This document shows, piece by piece, positions 27,808 through 36,220 of a stretch of DNA of 64,000 bases. This stretch comes from Paraburkholderia sediminicola (GTDB taxonomy: Bacteria > Pseudomonadota > Gammaproteobacteria > Burkholderiales > Burkholderiaceae). Made by a program: the position numbers and the translations under genes. The DNA lies in the NCBI RefSeq assembly GCF_902859805.1, contig NZ_CADIKC010000001.1, positions 1,798,001 through 1,862,000 of the forward strand, read 5' to 3'. Below the pieces are notes generated by a model. That model ran no database searches, was not told the origin of the DNA, and was given only the letters and a program-made list of their open reading frames with translations. Within the stretch, counting starts at the first letter, position 1; each line of letters starts with the position of its first letter.

Positions 27808-28053
27808 AACTCGCAGACCTCACAAGCCATCGTTGGTTACTTTTTTTCGGCGTGTTGTGTGAATCGCCGTCTGAAAACACAAACATCGGCGAGATGAGCG
27901 AATGCCACGGAATGTTTCAGATTCATTACAGGTATGGCGTTCACTGAATGCAGACCATAAATAAGTTTTACTTTCCGATTTTCCACTGCGCCGCCATTGT
28001 GTGAGCCATACAGCCGCACCGATGGGGAATGTTGCTATCTGTTCAGATGGACT

Positions 28054-28075
28054 TTTCTTAAGATTCCTTAAGAAA
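28054..28075. promoter_or_regulatory. Perfect inverted repeat upstream of lipoprotein gene
   Basis: TTTCTTAAG and CTTAAGAAA separated by ATTC, 93 bases before the lipoprotein start. This lies in the 360-base gap 27808-28167, which holds no supported gene. It could be an operator or an RNA hairpin; there is no T run on the coding strand. Confidence 0.45.
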
Positions 28076-28167
28076 TGGTTCGTCGATCGAAAGCGGTGGG
28101 AAGTTCAAATACTCAGGCCAATCCGTGGACCAGCGGTCAAGCCAATAAACGGAAAGGAGACGAATCA

Positions 28168-29289
28168 ATGGAAAAGCGCCTGATGGCCGTGATATTGCTC
28201 GCTGCGGCCGCGCTGACCGCCTGTGGAGGTGGAGATAACGTCAGCTCACCGACACCGCCAAAGTTGCTGACGAACATCGCCGTGCCCAACGCTTCGAGCC
28301 CACCATTCAGTTTCGACATCGGCTACGTCGAGGCCGGCAAGTACTTTCTTGCTGACCGCAATAACAAAGCAGTCGATGTCGTAGACACCAGATCGAACAC
28401 GTTGATTGCCCAGATTTCGGGGCCCTTCATCGGTGCGGGCGCCACAACGAACGAGTCCGGTCCCGACGGAATTGTAGGTATCACAGGCACGAACACGATC
28501 TATGCCGGCGATGTCGACTCAGTCAAGGTTATCGACACGGCTGCGCAAAAGACAGTTAACACCATCACCATCAGTAATTCAGGTTCGCGCGTCGATGAGG
28601 GCTGCTACGATCCTGACGACCATCTCGCGATGTATGCAAGCCCCGGAGACTCGCCGCCGTTCGTCACGTTCATTTCCACGCTGACGCAAACGGTGGTGGT
28701 AAAGCTTCCTTTCAACGGTTCGTCGGGACTGGAAGCATGCACATATGATTCTGCCTCGAAGAGCTTTTTGATTAACAACGACGGGACCGCTGCCAATCCC
28801 GATGGCGAGCTCGATGTCATCACGGCCAGCTCCGCGGTGGCGGGAAGTCCTGCTGTCAGCAAGTCGTTTCCGCTAGGGAAATGCGGGCCGGCGGGCATCG
28901 TGCTCGGCCCGAATAACGATGTGCTCATTGGATGCGATCCACCCGCCGGCGATCCGCTCATCACGCTGATCCTCGATCGTACAAGTGGCGCAATTCAAGC
29001 CAGCCTGCCATTTGGCGGGGTGGACCAGGTCGGTTACGACCCTGCGTCCAACCGCTATTTCTTGCCTGCCCGGCATTACGTGGCTAGTGGTATCGCTGCC
29101 GCGTCAGGGTTTAGCCCGCAGATGGGCGTGATCGATGGCGCGTCACGGCAGCTGCTCTTTAAGATTCCGGTGGGCACAGGCGCGCATTCTGTCGCCATCG
29201 ATAGCTCGCTTGGGCAGGTGTATGTGCCGTTCCAACCGGGCGCTGCAGGATTCCCCAACGGCGGCATCTCAGTGTTTTCGACTCGCTAG
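28168..29289 (+). CDS. Beta-propeller-like lipoprotein
   Basis: 373 residues from the ATG at 28168, with AAAGGAGA upstream. Lipoprotein signal peptide with lipobox LTAC (Cys near residue 19) followed by GGGDN. The mature part is repetitive in the manner of YVTN/SMP-30-type beta-propellers: FLADRNNKAVDVVDTRSNTLIAQ, then IYAGDVDSVKVIDTAAQKTV and MGVIDGASRQLLFKI. Probably an outer-membrane or periplasmic binding or scaffold protein; no enzymatic residues identified. Confidence 0.75.
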   Translation: MEKRLMAVILLAAAALTACGGGDNVSSPTPPKLLTNIAVPNASSPPFSFDIGYVEAGKYFLADRNNKAVDVVDTRSNTLIAQISGPFIGAGATTNESGPDGIVGITGTNTIYAGDVDSVKVIDTAAQKTVNTITISNSGSRVDEGCYDPDDHLAMYASPGDSPPFVTFISTLTQTVVVKLPFNGSSGLEACTYDSASKSFLINNDGTAANPDGELDVITASSAVAGSPAVSKSFPLGKCGPAGIVLGPNNDVLIGCDPPAGDPLITLILDRTSGAIQASLPFGGVDQVGYDPASNRYFLPARHYVASGIAAASGFSPQMGVIDGASRQLLFKIPVGTGAHSVAIDSSLGQVYVPFQPGAAGFPNGGISVFSTR

Positions 29290-29324
29290 GTTTATCACCA
29301 ACGCCCAGGCGATCGGGATGCTCC

Positions 29325-29582
29325 TCAGGCGAGGGGTGCCTCCCGGTCGCCAACGGAACACTGCGGGCTACGAAGGCTGCGGTCGCGGCTGAAGTACGGC
29401 AAAGCAAACAGGTAGAGCCCCGAGAGCAACAGAAGGGCCAGCGGCAGCAGCGGCGCGTAGGTGATCCAGGGCGGCGGAGCGCCATGTCCCTGGGCCATGG
29501 CGACAAAGTTGGCGACAACCGTCAGCGTGAAGGCGATGGATATCCACCGGTGAGACCGACGAATCCAGGCGCTGGTATTCAT
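29325..29582 (-). CDS. Small two-span membrane protein
   Basis: 85 residues with two hydrophobic helices (WISIAFTLTVVANFVAMA and YAPLLPLALLLLSGLYLFALP). The ATG overlaps the stop of the upstream VOC gene by 4 bases (ATGA), so it is translationally coupled to it. Function unknown. Confidence 0.75.
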   Translation of the reverse strand: MNTSAWIRRSHRWISIAFTLTVVANFVAMAQGHGAPPPWITYAPLLPLALLLLSGLYLFALPYFSRDRSLRSPQCSVGDREAPLA

Positions 29583-29995
29583 GTCGTGCTCCTCGGTGCC
29601 TGGATCATCTTCCAGCCGTTGCCGGCGGGGTCGCGGAAACCGGCATCGACACTGCCGAAGCGGTCGATCGGCTCCTGCGTGAATTCCACGCCGCGCGCTT
29701 TCAGCTGGGCGTAGCTGGCGCGACAGTCGTCCACAGAGAGAACCAGGGGCGGCATGGCCCCCTTGGCGACCATGGCGCGCAAGGTTTGCGCAGTGGCGTC
29801 GTCGTGGATGGGCGGGCCGGGCGTGAACAGGCCGAGCTGGAACGAGGGCTGATCCGGATGCTGGACCGTGAGCCAGCGGTAGGGACCGTTGCGCACGTCC
29901 GTGTGGACCCGGAATTCGAGCTTGTCGACGTAGAACGTGAGCGCTTCGTCCTGGTTATCGACGTACAAGCCAACAACATTTACACCTTGGTTCAT
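29579..29995 (-). CDS. VOC family protein
   Basis: 138 residues: NVVGLYVDNQDEALTFYVDKLEF at the start, RWLTVQHPDQPSFQLGLF in the middle, and FGSVDAGFRDPAGNGWKMI at the end, where the usual Glu ligand is replaced by Lys-Met, so metal binding may be lost. GGAG precedes the ATG. Second gene of an AraC-VOC-membrane protein operon. Confidence 0.85.
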   Translation of the reverse strand: MNQGVNVVGLYVDNQDEALTFYVDKLEFRVHTDVRNGPYRWLTVQHPDQPSFQLGLFTPGPPIHDDATAQTLRAMVAKGAMPPLVLSVDDCRASYAQLKARGVEFTQEPIDRFGSVDAGFRDPAGNGWKMIQAPRSTT

Positions 29996-30015
29996 GGCAC
30001 CTCCGTGGTTGATGG

Positions 30016-30534
30016 TCAGAATGTATCTTTGGCCATGCGGCGGCGCTTCTCCAAAACTGCGATGTTGAGGTCGGGGCGCTGCGCGGCCTTGAGGACGCAG
30101 GCGGGGACACGGTCGAGTGGCGGCATGTTCGCACGAGCCTCGAGGCGAAGGGCGCTGGGGCTTTGGCCGGTGATGTCGCGGAAGATTCGGCCGAAGGTGC
30201 CCAGACTCTCCCAGCCGGTGGCGAAGGCAATCTCCGTGATGCTGAGTTCGGTGTCGCGCAGGAGAGTGGTGGCCTGCTCGATGCGCCGTGTCAGCAGGTA
30301 GCGGTGCGGTGGGAGGCCGAAGGCCCGCTTGAAGGAGCGCGCGAAATGGGCTTCGGAGACGCCGCTAACCTCGGCGAGGCGCTTGACGGGCCAGGCTTCG
30401 TGCGACGCGGCGTCCATGCGGTCCTTGGCGCGTAGCAGGCGGCGCAGCAGGGCCGGGTCTTGCAACGCGTCGGCTCCGGCCGGTGTGGGGGACGAGGCAG
30501 GCGGCGGGGCGTGATGGTCTTCGCGACGGGGCAT
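30016..30534 (-). CDS. AraC-type regulator without ligand domain
   Basis: 172 residues. Two helix-turn-helix motifs occupy about residues 35-130: WPVKRLAEVSGVSEAHFARSFKRAFG and LSITEIAFATGWESLGTFGRIFRDITG. There is no N-terminal sensor domain, so activity may be set by expression level or by partner proteins. First gene of the operon with the VOC and membrane protein genes 20 bases downstream. Confidence 0.88.
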   Translation of the reverse strand: MPRREDHHAPPPASSPTPAGADALQDPALLRRLLRAKDRMDAASHEAWPVKRLAEVSGVSEAHFARSFKRAFGLPPHRYLLTRRIEQATTLLRDTELSITEIAFATGWESLGTFGRIFRDITGQSPSALRLEARANMPPLDRVPACVLKAAQRPDLNIAVLEKRRRMAKDTF

Positions 30535-30647
30535 GAGTTCCGGGAGGGCCGACGGTATCCCGGTAGTTTAGGCTCAACACGGGTACCCGCAAAGCGGCGC
30601 ACTGGCGCCCGCCGAGGCCGACACCTCGTGTCTCGGCGTATCGACTC

Positions 30648-31532
30648 TCAGACCTTGGACAACATCCATTCCCGGAACCGCTTCAACCCCGGCTGTGTTT
30701 CCATGCGCCCCGGGAAATAGCAGAGATAGTGTCCATGATCGACGTCGATCGGGGCCGTCAGCGGTTCGACAAGCGTGCCGGCGGCGAGGTTGTCGCGCAC
30801 GAGAAAAGCAGGGATGAGCGCCAGTCCCAGACCCGCCTGAGCGGCCTGGATCAGCACGGAGTACTGCTCGAAACGCGGGCCCGCAAGCACTTGCATGTCG
30901 CGCACATCGTAGAACTCGGCCCATTGACTCCATACCTGTTCAGCCTGGCTGTGCAACAACCGGGGCACGCGCGCCGCATCCTGCAACCGGCGTAACGCAC
31001 ACCTTTGCTGACATTCCGGCGCGCAGACCAGCAGAAACGTACGCCCGTCGATGTAATCGCATTGGACGCCCTCCCAACTTCCATCGCCATAGCGGATAGC
31101 CGCGTCCAGATCCAGCGGAAACGGATCGCCATGCGCCAGGTGCCGGCTGAAGCTGATCGTGAGTCCTGGGGTGCTTGAGAGGAATTCCGGTAGCCGCGGA
31201 ATCAGCCATTTGGTCGTAAATGTCGGCACGCTTGCGATCGTCAGCACGTCGCTCTGCCCGGCGGCGCTCATGAGTTCGAGCGACGCGTTGCCGAGATCCC
31301 GCAACGGAGTGGCCACGCGCGCGAGGTAAAGGCTGCCTGCCCGGGTGAGCGCGAGATTGCGGCCGTCCCGAATGAAAAGTTGCACACCGAATGAATCTTC
31401 CAGGCTGGCGATCTGCCGGCTGACTGCGCTGGGCGTCAGTCCCAGTTCACGCGCCGCTCTCGAGAAGTTCAGGTGCTTGGCGGAGCTTGTGAAAGCGAGT
31501 AATTCGGTGACGTTCGGGTAAAGGTGTTTCAT
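30648..31532 (-). CDS. LysR family regulator, GcvA-like
   Basis: 294 residues from the ATG at 31530-31532 (MKHLYPNVTELLAF). Winged helix FSRAARELGLTPSAVSRQIASLEDSFG, effector domain from LTIASVPTFTTKWLIPRLPEF, the signature of the GcvA/AmpR-like subgroup. Divergent from the phosphonate/iron-type ABC operon and thus its most likely regulator. Confidence 0.9.
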   Translation of the reverse strand: MKHLYPNVTELLAFTSSAKHLNFSRAARELGLTPSAVSRQIASLEDSFGVQLFIRDGRNLALTRAGSLYLARVATPLRDLGNASLELMSAAGQSDVLTIASVPTFTTKWLIPRLPEFLSSTPGLTISFSRHLAHGDPFPLDLDAAIRYGDGSWEGVQCDYIDGRTFLLVCAPECQQRCALRRLQDAARVPRLLHSQAEQVWSQWAEFYDVRDMQVLAGPRFEQYSVLIQAAQAGLGLALIPAFLVRDNLAAGTLVEPLTAPIDVDHGHYLCYFPGRMETQPGLKRFREWMLSKV

Positions 31533-31699
31533 CGGTCTGGCGTCGAGGTATTCCGGATGCGCACAGCGCAATGCGTGTTTTGTACGTTTTTTTCATGACG
31601 GCGCCATGTCGCATCCGCACACTTGCAAGCAAATCGAAATCTTGCGCCCCGTCCTGTCAGGGCGCGCGGGTTTCTGTCCGTATCACGAGGAAAGCTTGC

Positions 31700-32551
31700 A
31701 TGCAATCGCCCGCCGCACCGGTCATCCAACCCCATGTTCCCGCTCGTCACAGTAGCGGGCGCTTCGCGTCGATCCAGCGCGTTGTGCTTCAGGTCGTCGT
31801 GGTGCTCTTCGCGATCTACATGCTGCTGCCGATCGCTCTACTGCTGATTGGCGCATTCGGTGAAACGTGGACCAACACAGTGCTGCCGACCGGCGTCACC
31901 GCACACTGGTTCACCGACCTCGCCGCCAACACGAGTTTCCGGCGCGCTTTCGGCGTGAGCCTGATGGTCGCATTGGCCTGTTGCTGCGCGGCTGCCGTGA
32001 TCGGCTTGCCGCTCGCGTATGCGCTGCATTACCGCTCGCTCTTCGGGCGCGGCATGACCGCGCGGCTGGTCGCGTTGCTGCCGGTAGGCGTGCCCGCGCT
32101 CACGCTGGGCTTCGGCTACATCGCCATTTTTAGCGGCGACACGCTGCCATGGCTCGGATCGTTGCCGTTACTGATTGCCGCCCACACGGTGCTGACCTTG
32201 CCGTACCTCACGCAAACGCTGCTGAGCGACTTGCGCCACCTCGATATCGCGCGCCTCGAAGCGTGCGCTGCGACGCTCGGCGCTACGCCGCTGCGGCAGT
32301 TCTTCACAATCGTCTTGCCCAACCTCCGGCAGAGCCTGTTCTCGGGACTCGTCATGGTGGCCGCACTGTCGATCGGGGAATTTCAGGTGTCCAACCTGAT
32401 CGCCGGCTTTCGCTACCGGAACTATCCGGTGGTGCTCCTGCAGGCGTTTTACGGCGCGACCGGCATGGCGTGCGCCGCCACCGTGGTGCTGCTTTGCCTC
32501 GCGGTGATTGCGACCCTGGTATCGATCAACGCTGTTCAACGACTGAAGTAA
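31700..32551 (+). CDS. ABC transporter permease (phosphonate/iron type), first
   Basis: 283 residues from the ATG at 31700, with GAGGAAAG 7 bases upstream. Six membrane segments and the EAA loop EACAATLGATPLRQFFTIVLP. Fits the PotC/PhnV-like permease family. First gene of a five-gene operon: permease, ATPase, binding protein, second permease, LOG-family protein. Confidence 0.88.
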   Translation: MQSPAAPVIQPHVPARHSSGRFASIQRVVLQVVVVLFAIYMLLPIALLLIGAFGETWTNTVLPTGVTAHWFTDLAANTSFRRAFGVSLMVALACCCAAAVIGLPLAYALHYRSLFGRGMTARLVALLPVGVPALTLGFGYIAIFSGDTLPWLGSLPLLIAAHTVLTLPYLTQTLLSDLRHLDIARLEACAATLGATPLRQFFTIVLPNLRQSLFSGLVMVAALSIGEFQVSNLIAGFRYRNYPVVLLQAFYGATGMACAATVVLLCLAVIATLVSINAVQRLK

Positions 32552-32555
32552 AACG

Positions 32556-33602
32556 ATGAGCCTCCATTTCGACAACGTGAGCTTTACTTATCCCGGCGCG
32601 CAACACGGTATCGAAGCCGTCACGCTGTCGGTCACGCCTGGCGAACTGCTCGCCGTGATGGGCCGCAGCGGGTCCGGCAAGTCGACGATCCTGCGCTTGA
32701 CCGCGGGCCTGCTGGACGGCTATCGAGGACGGATTGCCATCGACGGGCGCGACGTGGCGGGCGTCCCGGTGTGGCGCCGCGAGGTCGGCATGGTGTTCCA
32801 GCAATACGCGCTTTTCCCGCATCTGAACGTGCTGGACAACGTGGCCTACGGGCTGCGGATGCGTGGCATCGATGCCGCAAAACGCCGGGCTCGCGCGCTC
32901 GACATGCTCGAGCGGGTCGGTCTTGCCGAACATGCCGGACGGCGTACGACCTTGCTGTCGGGCGGCCAACAGCAGCGCGTCGCGCTGGCTCGCGCGCTGG
33001 CTTTCGAACCGAAGGTGCTGCTGCTCGACGAACCGCTTGCCGCGCTCGACGCAGGCATTCGCCAGCAGTTGCGCGACGAGATTCGCACGCTGCAACGCGC
33101 ATGCGGCGCCACCACCTTGCTGGTCACACACGATCAGGACGAAGCGTTGAGCCTTGCGGACCGCGTGGCCGTGGTCGACGGCGGGCGTGTCTTGCAGGTG
33201 GATACGCCTGAGCGTCTCTACGAGCAGCCGGTATCGACCCAGGTTGCGCGTTTCGTCGGTCATTCGAGCGTGATGCCGGGGCGCGTGATAGCGAACGGCA
33301 CGGTCGACGTTTCCTTTGCGCTGCTGTCCGCCGATACCCATGTTTTCCGCCCCGGCGATCAGGTCGAGGTGCTGCTTCGTCCCGAGCACGTGCAACCCGA
33401 TCCGCCGGCGAACGCGGTCAACCGGCTCGCCGGCCGCCGCGCCGAGGTGCGCTACTTCGGGGCGACGTGCCGCTACGACTTCGTTCCGGATTCCTCACAG
33501 AAGCCGCTTCTGTGCGAAGGGCGTCGTCTTGCCGAGCACGCCATCGCGATCGACCCCGAACACTTGCGTGTGCTGCCCGCGTCGGCCAGTCAATTTTGCT
33601 AA
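32556..33602 (+). CDS. ABC transporter ATPase (PotA/PhnT type)
   Basis: 348 residues. Walker A GRSGSGKST, Q-loop VFQQYALFPHLNV, signature LSGGQQQR, Walker B VLLLDEPLAALD, switch His in LVTHDQDEA, and a C-terminal TOBE domain from about residue 240. Matches the ferric iron, spermidine or phosphonate ATPases. It lies 4 bases after the permease. Confidence 0.9.
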   Translation: MSLHFDNVSFTYPGAQHGIEAVTLSVTPGELLAVMGRSGSGKSTILRLTAGLLDGYRGRIAIDGRDVAGVPVWRREVGMVFQQYALFPHLNVLDNVAYGLRMRGIDAAKRRARALDMLERVGLAEHAGRRTTLLSGGQQQRVALARALAFEPKVLLLDEPLAALDAGIRQQLRDEIRTLQRACGATTLLVTHDQDEALSLADRVAVVDGGRVLQVDTPERLYEQPVSTQVARFVGHSSVMPGRVIANGTVDVSFALLSADTHVFRPGDQVEVLLRPEHVQPDPPANAVNRLAGRRAEVRYFGATCRYDFVPDSSQKPLLCEGRRLAEHAIAIDPEHLRVLPASASQFC

Positions 33603-33628
33603 TTCACCTTGTTTGACGGAGAACCAGA

Positions 33629-34729
33629 ATGTTTGCAGGGCTTAGTCTTTTGTCGCGAGTCCGCCGTGTCGCCGGAGTCGTTTGTGCGTTGTCGGTACTG
33701 ACTGTCACGTCTGGCGTTCATGCCGCGCCGGCCGCGCCGCTTTACCCCGGGGAAGAAGCGTTGTACGCGAAGGCGGCGGACGAGGGGCTCGTCGTGTCGT
33801 TCGACACCGGTCCCGAATGGGCCAACTGGAAGGCGCTATTCGCCGAGTTCAGAAAGCGCTATCCGAAGGTCGAGATTACGTACAACGACATCGGCTCGGC
33901 GGCGACGGTGGTGGCGCTGGATAAGTCGCGGCGTCGTCCGCAGGCCGACACGGCGTACTACTTCGCTGCGTCCGCACTTGATGCCGTCAACAAGGACGTG
34001 GTAGCGCCATTCAAGCCGCTCAATTTCGACAAACTGCCGCCGGTGTTTCGTGAGCGCGATGGCCGCTGGTTCACGGTTCATTCGCTGAACATCGCCTTGC
34101 TGGTCAACCGCAAGCTCGTCAAGGACGTCCCGCAAGGTTGGGCCGATCTGCTCAAGCCCGAGTACCGGAATTCAGTGGTCTATCTGGATCCGCGTTCGAC
34201 CGGGCAGGGACAGGTTGCGGTCTTCGCTGCGGCCTATGCATTCGGTGGCAGCGTCGACAATCCGAAGCCGGGTGCCGACTTTTTCGGCAAGTTGCGTGAG
34301 GCGGGCAACGTGATGCGCGTTGAAGGCACCACCCCGTACGCGAAATTCGTCAAGGGCGAGATTCCGATCCTGATCGGCTATGAAAACGACGGCCTCAAGG
34401 CGAAGTACGCCGATGGCATGGGCGACGCTGTCGAAGTGGTGATTCCGAAGGAAGCGACGGTTTCCGCGCCGTACGCCATGAGTCTCGTGAAGGACGGCCC
34501 GAATGCGAACGCGGCGCGTCTGTGGTTGAACCTGGTCATGAGCGATGTCGGCCAGGCGCTGTTCGCGCAAGGCTATGTGCGTCCCGCGGTGCCTGACGTG
34601 CAACTCTCGGCGGACATCCGCGCGAAGATGCCCGACGTACCGCAGATGCATCCGCTCGACGTGGTCAAGGCCGCGGCGAAGAAGGCGGAAGTCGATCAGT
34701 TGTGGGCGCAGGCCGCGCTTGCGAAATAA
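33629..34729 (+). CDS. Periplasmic substrate-binding protein (2-aminoethylphosphonate/Fe3+ type)
   Basis: 366 residues with a signal peptide cut near VHAAPA. Type 2 periplasmic-binding fold: VEITYNDIGSAATVVALDKSR, DLLKPEYRNSVVYLDPRSTGQGQ and PYAMSLVKDGPNANAARLWLNLVMS, as in the ferric-iron/AEP/putrescine family. The Tyr pair of true Fe-binding proteins is not clearly present, so iron is not assumed. Third gene of the operon. Confidence 0.86.
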   Translation: MFAGLSLLSRVRRVAGVVCALSVLTVTSGVHAAPAAPLYPGEEALYAKAADEGLVVSFDTGPEWANWKALFAEFRKRYPKVEITYNDIGSAATVVALDKSRRRPQADTAYYFAASALDAVNKDVVAPFKPLNFDKLPPVFRERDGRWFTVHSLNIALLVNRKLVKDVPQGWADLLKPEYRNSVVYLDPRSTGQGQVAVFAAAYAFGGSVDNPKPGADFFGKLREAGNVMRVEGTTPYAKFVKGEIPILIGYENDGLKAKYADGMGDAVEVVIPKEATVSAPYAMSLVKDGPNANAARLWLNLVMSDVGQALFAQGYVRPAVPDVQLSADIRAKMPDVPQMHPLDVVKAAAKKAEVDQLWAQAALAK

Positions 34730-34739
34730 GGTGCGGCAG

Positions 34740-35570
34740 ATGGGGACTTCCTCGATGAACGAAGGGCTCGCGCGACGCTTCGGCGCGGTTCCGGCGGGCC
34801 TCCTTCTCGCGCTGTTCTTTGCGCTGCCGCTCGGCGCATTGCTGGTTTCGGCGACCGAGGGGAATGGCGCGGCCTTCGTGCGCCTCGCCCATGATCCGCT
34901 GGTGGTCAGTGCGCTCGGTCACTCGCTCGCACTGGCGTTCGCTGCTGGCACCGTGTCGCTGCTGGTGGGGCTGCCGCTTGCGATGGTATTGGCGGGACAG
35001 CCGCCGCAGCGGCGCGGCTGGTTGCTCGCATTGCTCGGTGTGCCGTTGGCGTTTTCCGGTCTGGTGATTGCGTACGGCTTCATTCTCGCTTTCGGCCGCG
35101 CCGGCTTCGTGACGAGCATCGTCGCTCGACTCGGCGCCGACCCGGCTACGGTCGGGGCGTTGATCTATACGACTGCGGGTCTGGTCGCGGCTTACGCGTA
35201 CTACCTGATTCCACGCGTCGCGCTGATGCTTTATCCCGCGATTGCCAACCTGGACCGCCGTCCGATCGAAGCTGCTTTGACACTGGGCGCGTCGCCGCTG
35301 CGGGCGCTCTTCGACGTGGCGTTGCGGGAGCTGTGGCCTTCGATCGCTGCGGCCTGGTGTCTCGTCACATCGATTGCATTGGGAACTTACGGTACCGCAC
35401 TCGCGCTCGCCGGGACGCAGATCAATATCCTGCCGCTACTGATGTACCTGAAACTTTCGGACGGACAGACGGATTTCCCGCAGGCAGCCGCGCTTTCGCT
35501 GGTGTTGATGGCGGTCTGTACGTGCGTTCTGGCACTAGGAGAATGCCTTGCACGGCAACGACGACACTGA
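34740..35570 (+). CDS. ABC transporter permease, second
   Basis: 276 residues from the ATG at 34740 (AAGGTG upstream); a second ATG at 34755 is possible. Six membrane segments, EAA loop IEAALTLGASPLRALFDVALRELWPS. Pairs with the first permease as a heterodimer. Its last 23 bases overlap the LOG-family gene. Confidence 0.87.
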   Translation: MGTSSMNEGLARRFGAVPAGLLLALFFALPLGALLVSATEGNGAAFVRLAHDPLVVSALGHSLALAFAAGTVSLLVGLPLAMVLAGQPPQRRGWLLALLGVPLAFSGLVIAYGFILAFGRAGFVTSIVARLGADPATVGALIYTTAGLVAAYAYYLIPRVALMLYPAIANLDRRPIEAALTLGASPLRALFDVALRELWPSIAAAWCLVTSIALGTYGTALALAGTQINILPLLMYLKLSDGQTDFPQAAALSLVLMAVCTCVLALGECLARQRRH

Positions 35571-36117
35571 ATGGTCCAACGCAGCGTATCTGGCGCTGCA
35601 GAGACTGGCGGTTTACCAGACAGGGCCAATGCGTCATGCGATGCCGGTCGGATTGATCGGTCCAAGGGAAGCCACACCGGAACAACTGCAGGCGGCGAGA
35701 AGCCTGGGCTACGCGTTAGCGGGCACCGGCATGACGATTCTCTGCGGCGGCAAAGGCGGGGTGATGGAAGCGGCCGCATTCGGCGCGAAACGCGCGGGCG
35801 GCATCGTGGTCGGCCTGCTGCCCGAGGACGATGCGAACGAGGCTAACCCGTTTCTTACCGTGGCGCTGCCAACCGGACTGGGCATCACACGAAATGCGTT
35901 GATTGCGCGCGCTTCGCTCTGTCTCATCGCGATTGGAGGCGGGCTGGGCACGCTATCGGAGATGGCGCTTGGCCTGCAGTGGAACAAGCCCGTCTTCACC
36001 CTGCTAGGCGCACCTTTGGTACGGGGGGCCGAGGTGTTCGACGATGTTGATACGCTCGTCGCCAGTGTGGCGAACTGGCTTGTAACCGCGAGACAGACGC
36101 AAACAGCCAAAGAGTGA
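35548..36117 (+). CDS. LOG-family (TIGR00725-like) nucleotide-binding protein
   Basis: 189 residues from a TTG start with AGGAG (35537-35541) 6 bases before it, inside the preceding permease gene. Rossmann-like fold of the LOG/lysine-decarboxylase-like family: VGLIGPREATPEQ, ILCGGKGGVMEAAAFGAKRAGG, and IAIGGGLGTLSEMALGLQWNKPV, matching PGGxGTxxE in modified form (GGGLGTLSE). LOG enzymes release the base from cytokinin nucleotides; this subgroup is not characterised. Translational overlap ties it to the transporter. Confidence 0.8.
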   Translation: MHGNDDTEWSNAAYLALQRLAVYQTGPMRHAMPVGLIGPREATPEQLQAARSLGYALAGTGMTILCGGKGGVMEAAAFGAKRAGGIVVGLLPEDDANEANPFLTVALPTGLGITRNALIARASLCLIAIGGGLGTLSEMALGLQWNKPVFTLLGAPLVRGAEVFDDVDTLVASVANWLVTARQTQTAKE

Positions 36118-36220
36118 AACGGAATGCGGGCGCGAGTTACCGACTCGCGTCCGAAGCTCTGACGTAACAGGTATTCAAATCTATTTGATCACTTCTCTCT
36201 AATAAATAGGCATCCTTATC

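Noticed and set aside
33629..34729. Calling the binding protein an iron-binding FbpA
   Set aside because: The paired Tyr iron ligands are not clearly present; the family also covers phosphonates and polyamines.
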